Origin: Bifidobacterium sp. UBA744
GTDB lineage: Bacteria > Actinomycetota > Actinomycetes > Actinomycetales > Bifidobacteriaceae
Reading direction: 5' to 3'
Assembly: GCA_002298605.1 (NCBI GenBank)
Contig: DBKS01000009.1
Location: 1-12,330, forward strand
DNA length: 12,330 bases
Under the pieces are notes generated by a model. The model saw only the letters and a program-made list of their open reading frames with translations, made no database searches and was not told the DNA's origin. The translations under genes were made by a program, and so were the position numbers. This document shows positions 7,302 to 12,330 of the stretch, one piece after another. How positions within the stretch are numbered: the stretch's first letter is position 1; every line of letters starts with the position of its first letter.

Positions 7302-9409
7302 ACGGCTCCTCTTCCGGACGCGGCGCCGAGAGCCGCGGAAGACGGTTCGCCGTCACCGGCCGCATCCGCGCCGTTCCGCTCGCCCAACCGGTCGGCGACT
7401 GGAATGCGCTGGGGGGCGAACCCCCAATCCAGATGCATGAATTCCGGCACCCTATACCATTTGACCGGATATCCCGCCCCGTGCGCGCAAAATACCGAAT
7501 CCGGCGTATTCGCGGGATCCGACTCCGGATCGTATCCGATGTCGGCAATCACCTCGGAGGCATTGTGACAGGGGCGGTACCCGCCGAATGTCGCGGAAAA
7601 GCGCCCGCGACCATGCGTATAGGAACCGACGTCCATGGCGTAATCGCGCATCTCGGAGACCGGAGCAGCACCCACAAGCGTTGCGAACCCGTCCGCACCT
7701 TCCGTCCGCACAGGATCGAATTCGCCGGACATTCGCTGGACATCGGCCATGGCACGCCCGACCATCTCGACCGGTATTTCCAGACGGAAGGCATACCAGG
7801 GCTCCAACAGCTGGCATCCATGGGGATCCTGCGCATGCAGCGCCATCAGGCCCTGACGAATCGCCCGATAGGTGGCCTGACGGAAATCACCGCCTTCGGT
7901 GTGCTTGTCGTGGGCGCGCGCGGCCACCAGCGTGATTGTCATATCGGTCAGCGGGAAGCCGGTGAGCACGCCAAGATGCTCGCGCTCCATCACATGCGTC
8001 ATGATCAGACGCTGCCAGTTGCGAGACAGGTCGTCCTCGCCCAGCGCCGATGCCACATGGATGCCGGACCCCGGCTCGGCGGGCTCCAGCTTCAGGTGGC
8101 ATTCCGCATAATGACGCAACGGCTCAAAATGCCCGACACCTTCGACGGGTTTCGTGATCGTCTCCTTGTACAGCACCGATCCCGGCCCGAATCCCACGGA
8201 CAGTCCGAAGCGGTCCCGCAACAAACGCTCGATGATCTCGAGCTGCATGACGCCCATCAGCTGCACATGAATCTCCTGCAGCCGCTCCTGCCACACCACA
8301 TGCAGCAGCGGATCCTCATCCTCAAGCTCATGCAGGGCGGTGAGCACCCTGTGCAGCGTCGGATCGTCGAAGGAGGCGGGACGGCCGTCGGACGTCGCGT
8401 CTCCGCGTGGCAGGACACGATATGTGAGCACGGGCTGCAACCGGGGCGCGGCGGCATCCCGCTCCGCGCCCAAACCCTGACCGGGGAACGTGCCCTCCAA
8501 TCCGGTCGCCGCGCAGACGGCTCCCGCGGGAACCTGCATGACAACCCGGTGCTTCGACCCGTTGTAGATGCGCAGTTGATCGACTTTCTGGGGGCTTTCC
8601 CCCGCGCCGCCGACAGTCAGCGGCTCCTTGGCCCGCAGCGTTCCGCCGGTGACTCTCAGCCATGTCAGACGATGGTGCTGCGCGTCATGGGAGATCTTGA
8701 ACACCCGCGCGCCAAACTCCTCCGGCCATGACGGTTCGCGGGTCCACCGGGCCAGCCCCCTCAGGAATTCGTCGACGCCCTCGAGCTTCAGCGCCGAACC
8801 GAAAAACACGGGAAACACCTTGCGATCGGCAATCATGCGGCGAAGACGGTCATCGCCGACGCCCCCATCATTCAGGAACTCCTCCATCGCCGACTCGTCC
8901 TGCATCGCAAGGTCCTCAAGCTCATCGCCGACGCTGGTCTCATCGAACGCGAAGCACGCATCGGACAGGCGGCGGCGCAAACCGTCCAGCACCGCATCGC
9001 GATCCACGCCGACGGCATCGCATTTATTCACGAACAGAAACGTCGGGACCCGATATCGCTCCAGCAAACGCCACAGGGTCTCGGTATGCCCCTGCACGCC
9101 ATCGACGCCGGACACCACCACGATGGCGTAATCCAACACACGCAGCACGCGCTCCGTTTCCGCGGCGAAATCCACATGGCCGGGGGTGTCGAGCAGCGTC
9201 ATCTCAAGATCGTCGTAATGAATCGCGGCCTGATGGGCGAAAATCGTGACGCCGCGGTCCCTTTCCAGCGCGTTGGTATCGAGAAACGCATCGCCATGAT
9301 CCACACGCCCCAATGTGCGGATTTCACCGGATCGGTACAGCAACGCCTCGGACAACGTGGTTTTCCCCGCATCCACATGCGCCACAATACCCGCCACAAT
9401 GCGCTTCAA
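7298..9409 (-). CDS. EF-G-like translational GTPase, ribosomal protection (Tet) superfamily paralog
   Basis: A 703-residue GTPase of the EF-G/Tet(M) superfamily, expected to bind the ribosome. G-domain motifs are intact: AHVDAGKTT (10-18), RDRGVTI (51-57), DTPGHVD (74-80), NKCD (128-131) and GSAL (204-207). Domains II to V follow, with GDFR (507-510) in domain IV. The start is TTG at 9407-9409: it has GGAGGTG 8 bases upstream, and translation from it gives the standard family N-terminus. An in-frame GTG at 9508 would add 33 residues unlike the family and lie across the putative promoter. Compared with Tet(M) (about 640 residues) there is an added C-terminal segment containing PCHNASEV, SVFCAHGAG and an EFMHLDWG end, then a Gly/Ala-rich tail. 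The domain IV loop (RAHDKHTEGGDFR) lacks the Tyr-Ser-Pro-Val tip of true resistance proteins, so a chromosomal paralog of unknown role is likelier than tetracycline resistance. First gene of an operon with the SNF2 gene. Confidence 0.88.
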   Translation of the reverse strand: MKRIVAGIVAHVDAGKTTLSEALLYRSGEIRTLGRVDHGDAFLDTNALERDRGVTIFAHQAAIHYDDLEMTLLDTPGHVDFAAETERVLRVLDYAIVVVSGVDGVQGHTETLWRLLERYRVPTFLFVNKCDAVGVDRDAVLDGLRRRLSDACFAFDETSVGDELEDLAMQDESAMEEFLNDGGVGDDRLRRMIADRKVFPVFFGSALKLEGVDEFLRGLARWTREPSWPEEFGARVFKISHDAQHHRLTWLRVTGGTLRAKEPLTVGGAGESPQKVDQLRIYNGSKHRVVMQVPAGAVCAATGLEGTFPGQGLGAERDAAAPRLQPVLTYRVLPRGDATSDGRPASFDDPTLHRVLTALHELEDEDPLLHVVWQERLQEIHVQLMGVMQLEIIERLLRDRFGLSVGFGPGSVLYKETITKPVEGVGHFEPLRHYAECHLKLEPAEPGSGIHVASALGEDDLSRNWQRLIMTHVMEREHLGVLTGFPLTDMTITLVAARAHDKHTEGGDFRQATYRAIRQGLMALHAQDPHGCQLLEPWYAFRLEIPVEMVGRAMADVQRMSGEFDPVRTEGADGFATLVGAAPVSEMRDYAMDVGSYTHGRGRFSATFGGYRPCHNASEVIADIGYDPESDPANTPDSVFCAHGAGYPVKWYRVPEFMHLDWGFAPQRIPVADRLGERNGADAAGDGEPSSAALGAASGRGAV

Positions 9410-9445
9410 CCTGCAGCACCTCCCTATTCGCGGCGAACGCCTTCC

Positions 9446-9476
9446 AGTATATTGGCAATGATATTGGCAATGGCAA
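9446..9476 (-). promoter_or_regulatory. Probable promoter of the GTPase-SNF2 operon
   Basis: Read on the minus strand, TATACT (9446-9451) is a good -10 element, with TTGCCA at 9471-9476 as -35 at a 19-base spacing; another TTGCCA lies at 9465-9470, too close for normal use. Predicted transcription starts near 9440, giving a leader of about 30 bases to the TTG start and including the GGAGGTG site (9417-9423). The spacer is made of the 12-bp tandem repeat. Confidence 0.5.
9449..9472. repeat. 12-bp tandem duplication in the GTPase promoter
   Basis: The unit ATATTGGCAATG occurs twice with no gap or mismatch, and TGGCAA appears a third time at 9471-9476. It occupies the spacer between the proposed -35 and -10 of the leftward operon. 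It could be a pair of operator half-sites one helical turn plus about 1.5 bases apart, or a slippage product that sets promoter strength. Confidence 0.75.
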
Positions 9477-9629
9477 CTCCAACAGCCGAAGGGAGGATGC
9501 ACGAGCACGTGTAATGGCGACCGCGCGGGCGGAACGCAACGGACTCACCGTGCGCGTGGCGATTCCGGGCGGCCGCGCCGAATGCGCTCACGCCCCCTCG
9601 AACGCTGACGATCGACGCCAGATATGCGA

Positions 9630-9660
9630 CAGCCCTTGGAATCCTGGATTCCAAGGGCTG
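9630..9660 (-). terminator. Palindromic hairpin after tRNA-Glu
   Basis: The arms 9630-9644 and 9646-9660 are exact reverse complements around a single central base, so about 13 bp can pair around a 5-base loop. It begins 8 bases past the 3' end of the leftward tRNA. No T-run follows. Its position makes it the likely terminator of the tRNA transcript and of any read-through from trmB. Confidence 0.75.
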
Positions 9661-9668
9661 CAAAGTCG

Positions 9669-9740
9669 TACCCCGTGAGAGAGTCGAACTCTCGTTGTCA
9701 GAGTGAAAGTCTGATGTCCTAACCGTTAGACGAACGGGGC
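9669..9740 (-). tRNA. tRNA-Glu (anticodon UUC)
   Basis: The 72-base minus-strand sequence folds as a full cloverleaf: 7-bp acceptor starting GCCCCGT and closing ACGGGGT with a G1-U72 pair, D arm GTCT/GGAC, anticodon stem TCAGA/TCTGA with loop CTTTCAC (anticodon TTC), a short 4-base variable loop CAAC, and T arm GAGAG/CTCTC with loop TTCGACT. The discriminator is A and no CCA is encoded, so CCA must be added after transcription. It decodes GAA and, by wobble, GAG. Confidence 0.97.
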
Positions 9741-9754
9741 AAACAACTTGAGCA

Positions 9755-9783
9755 ATAATACGCGAAAGCCATCGAATGCGCAA
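9755..9783 (-). promoter_or_regulatory. Promoter of tRNA-Glu
   Basis: On the minus strand TTGCGC (9778-9783) and TATTAT (9755-9760) are spaced by exactly 17 bases, a near-consensus vegetative promoter. Initiation would fall a few bases before the mature tRNA 5' end at 9740. It lies in the gap after the trmB stop. Confidence 0.7.
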
Positions 9784-9805
9784 ATCGGCAACACGCCGGA
9801 ACGGG

Positions 9806-10753
9806 TCACCCGGCCACCGGCGTCCGCGACGGCTCCACGCGACGGTACGTGAAATCGTGAATCACACGGCCCGCGGCAATCCCCTTCCGCTCAAAGTTCG
9901 TCACCACGCGGCCCGCAAACCGCCGCGACTCCACAAAGTCGGCATGCGGCAAGTCGGCGGCAGCGGCGGCATTGCCCTTGCCCACGTGCTCGGTCGGCAG
10001 GGAGACCGACACATCGCCGTCGTTGCGCCACCCCTCGAGTCCGTCCATCACCTCATGCACATGAAGCGCATAGTCCTCGATATCGGTGGCGATGCGCCAG
10101 ACCCCGCCCTCGACAAGGGCCGCGCGGATCAACGAGGCGAATACCGGCTGCACGATGCGGCGCTTATGATGGCGCATCTTGGGCCAGGGGTCCGGGAAGA
10201 AGGTCCAGATCTCGCTGGCCACGCCGGCGCCCAGATGCCCGGCGAGCTCCTGTGCATCGACCTGGGCCACACGCAGGTTGTCGAGCCCGTCCCGCCCGGC
10301 GAAGAGCAGCGCGTGCGCCACACCGGGATCATATACCTCAAGCGCCAGGTAATTCGTCTCGGGATGCGCCGCCGCGGCGGCGGCGATGTTCTCACCCTGG
10401 CCGGAACCGATCTCGATGACGAGGCCATGCCGGTTGCCCCACGCCGAGCGCACGAAATCACGGTCGAGCACGAACCCGTCGGCCACCTCAAGATCACGTT
10501 CGCCACGTGGGAGATCCAGCAGGTAGCGCCCGGCATAGCGATCCCACGCGCGCTGCAGCCTGTCGTCGAGTCTCGCGGACCGGCGGACGAACGATTTCAC
10601 CGGATGCAGCCGACGCATCTCCTCGCCGTCAAGGGGACGCCCCCCGTCCGCTTCGCCCCTTGCATCCAACACGCCGTCCGCAGCCGTCGCCGCATCACGC
10701 GCGGCGTCCGGCACGGAGACACCGCCGGACCGGGTTTCCTCACTATGAGCCAT
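9806..10753 (-). CDS. trmB: tRNA (guanine-N7-)-methyltransferase TrmB
   Basis: A 315-residue SAM-dependent enzyme that makes m7G at position 46 in the variable loop of tRNAs. The SAM-binding loop is EIGSGQGE (114-121); the family signature FPDPWPKMRHHKRR (186-199) follows, then ATDIEDYA (222-229) and the C-terminal substrate motif TNFERKG (285-291) with DFTYRR (300-305). The start is taken as ATG 10751-10753: AAGGAG lies 8 bases upstream. A GTG at 10760-10762 is in frame but too close to that site. The family is usually about 220-250 residues; here the first 45 or so residues are an Ala/Asp/Glu/Gly-rich, probably disordered extension before HPVKSFVRR. Divergent from galE; the tRNA-Glu gene follows downstream, although its 4-base variable loop has no G46 to modify. 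Confidence 0.95.
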   Translation of the reverse strand: MAHSEETRSGGVSVPDAARDAATAADGVLDARGEADGGRPLDGEEMRRLHPVKSFVRRSARLDDRLQRAWDRYAGRYLLDLPRGERDLEVADGFVLDRDFVRSAWGNRHGLVIEIGSGQGENIAAAAAAHPETNYLALEVYDPGVAHALLFAGRDGLDNLRVAQVDAQELAGHLGAGVASEIWTFFPDPWPKMRHHKRRIVQPVFASLIRAALVEGGVWRIATDIEDYALHVHEVMDGLEGWRNDGDVSVSLPTEHVGKGNAAAAADLPHADFVESRRFAGRVVTNFERKGIAAGRVIHDFTYRRVEPSRTPVAG

Positions 10754-10878
10754 GGATTCCACTCCTTGTTCCTTTCCTCAAACATCCCGTACCCGCGAGA
10801 CAATGATGGCGGGCATCGCGAGCGCGTGATGCAATATGCAAGAACCATTCGCCATGCGTGTGTTCATAGTTGTGCGCG

Positions 10879-10887
10879 TGTTATACT
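10879..10887 (+). promoter_or_regulatory. Probable extended -10 promoter of galE
   Basis: TG-T-TATACT fits an extended -10 element (TGn followed by a good -10), while the -35 position is poor, as is common for that class. Transcription would begin near 10894, giving an AT-rich leader of about 80 bases before the galE start. On the other strand TATAAC (10880-10885) and TATGAA further left could serve trmB, so the divergent promoters may overlap. Confidence 0.45.
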
Positions 10888-10976
10888 CAAAATGTAATAA
10901 AAGGTAACAAATTGGAGCAAAATCGAACAGGCTGTTTCGCTCGAGTTGCACCAAACTTCCTAACGAAAGGCTAGAC

Positions 10977-11987
10977 ATGACAGTTCTCGTCACCGGAGGC
11001 TGCGGTTACATCGGCGCCCACGTAGTCCACGCTCTTCACCAAGCCGGCGAGCAGGTTGTCGTCGTGGACGATCTGAGCTACGGCAAGCCCACCCGCATCG
11101 AAGGCGCCCGTCTGTACGGCATGGACATCGCATCCCCCGATTCCGGCAAGCGCCTCGCCGAAATCATGAAGGCGGAGCACGTCGACTCCGTCATCCACTT
11201 CGCCGCCCGCAAGCAGGTGGGCGAATCCGTCGAAAAGCCGCTGTGGTACTACCAGCAGAACCTCAACGGCATGCTCAACGTGCTGATCGGCATGGCCGAG
11301 TCCGACGCCAGGAAGCTCGTCTTCTCCTCCTCCGCCGCAACCTACGGCGTTCCGCCGGTGGACGTGGTGCCCGAGGACGTCGTCCCGATGCTGCCCATCA
11401 ACCCCTACGGCCAGACCAAGCTGTTCGGCGAGTGGATGGCCCGCGCCTGCGAAGGCACCTACGGCATCCGCTTCTGCGGCCTGCGCTACTTCAACGTCGC
11501 CGGCTGCGGCCCCGTCGAACTCGAGGACCCGGCCATCCTCAACCTCATCCCGATGCTGTTCGACCGCCTCAAGAAAGGCAAGGCCCCCGCGATCTTCGGC
11601 GACGACTATCCGACCCCGGACGGAACCTGCGTACGCGACTACATCCATGTCTCCGACTTGGCGGACGCCCATATCGCCGCCTTGAAATACCTGGACCGCG
11701 ACGAGCGCAAGTACGACGTGTTCAACGTCGGAACCGGCGAGGGCACCTCCGTGCGCCAGATCGTCGACGAGGTCAAGAAAGTCACCGGTCTGCCGTTCAA
11801 GGAGACCGTCATGGGACGCCGCGCCGGCGATCCGCCGCACCTGATCGGTTCCCCGAAGCGCATCAACGAGGAAATGGGCTGGCACGCCAAGTACACCGTC
11901 GAGGACATCGTCAAGTCCGCGTGGGACGCCTGGCAGGCCAACCCGGAGCATCATATCGACACCGCCAACTGGAAGCAGGCCGACTAG
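10977..11987 (+). CDS. galE: UDP-glucose 4-epimerase
   Basis: A 336-residue cytosolic NAD-dependent epimerase of the extended short-chain dehydrogenase family, interconverting UDP-glucose and UDP-galactose in the Leloir pathway and supplying UDP-galactose for glycans. The nucleotide-binding GGCGYIG lies at 7-13, followed by DDLSYG (31-36). Catalytic residues are Tyr144 and Lys148 in NPYGQTK with Ser119 in SSSAATYG. LRYFNVAG (169-176) and VRDYIHVSDLADAH (219-232) are family signatures. Length matches the family. Start ATG 10977 has GAAAGG 8 bases upstream. It is not beside galT or galK here and appears monocistronic, with its own promoter region and a strong hairpin after it. UDP-GlcNAc activity of some family members cannot be excluded from sequence. 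Confidence 0.96.
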   Translation: MTVLVTGGCGYIGAHVVHALHQAGEQVVVVDDLSYGKPTRIEGARLYGMDIASPDSGKRLAEIMKAEHVDSVIHFAARKQVGESVEKPLWYYQQNLNGMLNVLIGMAESDARKLVFSSSAATYGVPPVDVVPEDVVPMLPINPYGQTKLFGEWMARACEGTYGIRFCGLRYFNVAGCGPVELEDPAILNLIPMLFDRLKKGKAPAIFGDDYPTPDGTCVRDYIHVSDLADAHIAALKYLDRDERKYDVFNVGTGEGTSVRQIVDEVKKVTGLPFKETVMGRRAGDPPHLIGSPKRINEEMGWHAKYTVEDIVKSAWDAWQANPEHHIDTANWKQAD

Positions 11988-12047
11988 GCAGCCATCGGCC
12001 GACGCATTCCGCCGGCCGGCATCCCCCTCACGCCGAGGACTGCCGAT

Positions 12048-12097
12048 GCAGTGAGGCTCCGTCCCCATCCACCGCGATGGGGACGGAGCCTCACTGC
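12048..12097 (+). terminator. 22-bp perfect hairpin after galE
   Basis: The arms 12048-12069 and 12076-12097 are exact reverse complements around the 6-base loop CACCGC. It starts about 60 bases past the galE stop. The only T-rich trace after it is TCT, so it is a U-tract-poor terminator of the same style as the other two hairpins in the window. Confidence 0.8.
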
Positions 12098-12240
12098 TCT
12101 ACCGACGGCGACACGCCGAACGACACGATTCCAGATGCATCCCGCCCCATGCGGCATGCCCGCCAACACCCGGCGAACACGCCGCACCGAATATGCAAAA
12201 CGTTGATATTCCGCGGCAACACGCCGACGCACATCTCGAT

Positions 12241-12268
12241 TTGCATACTGCTTGGTTTTCGGTAATAT
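12241..12268 (+). promoter_or_regulatory. Probable promoter of the right-edge tRNA
   Basis: TTGCAT (12241-12246) and TAATAT (12263-12268) are spaced by 16 bases; shifted -10 options exist within GGTAATATATTC. The tRNA begins 36 bases after the -10, implying a short leader removed by RNase P. Confidence 0.5.
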
Positions 12269-12303
12269 ATTCATTCGTTGCCTCACGCAAGCGAGAACAA
12301 CAC

Positions 12304-12330
12304 GGCCCCGTAGCTCAGCTGGTTAGAGCG
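12304..12330 (+). tRNA. 5' part of a tRNA, cut by the window edge
   Basis: The last 27 bases read GGCCCCG as the 5' acceptor strand, then T8 A9 and a D arm GCTC...GAGC with loop AGCTGGTTA, which is the standard 5' half of a tRNA. The anticodon lies outside the window, so the amino acid cannot be assigned. Confidence 0.85.

Larger units (their letters stand above)
11988..12303. other. Intergenic stretch between galE and the right-edge tRNA
   Basis: No gene is supported in these 316 bases. It contains the galE terminator hairpin (12048-12097), then GC-rich sequence without features to about 12185, then AT-richer sequence with an 8-bp inverted repeat (TATGCAAA at 12192-12199, TTTGCATA at 12240-12247) and the tRNA promoter. 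Confidence 0.6.

Noticed and set aside
7199..8731. 510-codon open frame opposite the EF-G-like gene
   Set aside because: Same cause: the opposite strand carries intact GTPase motifs and conserved domains, and this frame has no recognisable motif or proper ribosome binding site.
7298..9409. Acquired tetracycline resistance gene (tet(W)/tet(M) type)
   Set aside because: The base composition matches the neighbours, there are no mobile elements nearby, and the domain IV tip loop lacks the drug-displacing residues.
9494..9514. Tiny frame after GGGAGG (ATG CAC GAG CAC GTG TAA)
   Set aside because: Five codons with the ribosome binding site touching the start; no evidence of a leader peptide role and on the opposite strand to the operon.
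10924..10939. LexA/SOS-box-like sequence TCGAACAGGCTGTTTC before galE
   Set aside because: Actinobacterial SOS boxes need TCGAAC and GTTCGA half-sites 4 bases apart; here the right half is GTTTCG and the spacing is off by one.
10971..12068. 365-codon open frame opposite galE
   Set aside because: galE is complete on the plus strand; the antisense product is Val/Gly/Asp/His-rich with no motif.
1..12330. CRISPR arrays, insertion sequences, phage or plasmid genes
   Set aside because: No regularly spaced direct repeats, transposase, integrase or terminal inverted repeats were found on either strand.

Overview
The window is high-GC actinobacterial chromosome, most like Bifidobacterium. Reasons: strong G/C bias at third codon positions (which also produces long antisense open frames), clear AGGAGG-type ribosome binding sites, a TTG start, a tRNA without an encoded CCA end, and a monocistronic galE. 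Genus is inferred from general resemblance, not from a search. I see no integrase, transposase, phage gene, CRISPR array or rRNA.

Layout. 1-298 holds no convincing gene. 299-1564 (-) is a PLP-dependent trans-sulfuration enzyme (cystathionine gamma-synthase/lyase family). Facing away from it across a 263-base gap, 1828-3000 (+) is a two-gene unit: a phospholipase/carboxylesterase-type alpha/beta hydrolase, then a GNAT acetyltransferase 6 bases later. A perfect 18-bp hairpin (3023-3062) separates this unit from the convergent leftward genes. 3097-3396 (-) is a small unrecognised helical protein. 3492-9409 (-) is a two-gene operon: an EF-G-like GTPase of the ribosomal-protection (Tet) superfamily, then, with a 4-base ATGA overlap, a 1269-residue SWIM zinc finger/SNF2 helicase. 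A 12-bp tandem repeat sits in the GTPase promoter. 9669-9740 (-) is tRNA-Glu(UUC), followed by a palindromic terminator; its promoter lies in the gap after trmB (9806-10753, -). trmB and galE (10977-11987, +) are divergent, with promoter elements between them. galE ends at a 22-bp hairpin, and a second tRNA starts at 12304 and runs off the right edge.

How the genes relate. Most are independent housekeeping units: sulfur amino acid metabolism, tRNA m7G46 methylation, a glutamate tRNA, and galactose/UDP-sugar interconversion. The part most worth study is the GTPase-SNF2 operon. The GTPase resembles Tet(M)-type proteins, but its domain IV tip loop lacks the residues that displace tetracycline, and it has a C-terminal extension with a Cys-His/Cys-x-His pattern. 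It is therefore more likely a translation factor of unknown role than a resistance gene, and its coupling to a SWIM-SNF2 ATPase is unexplained.
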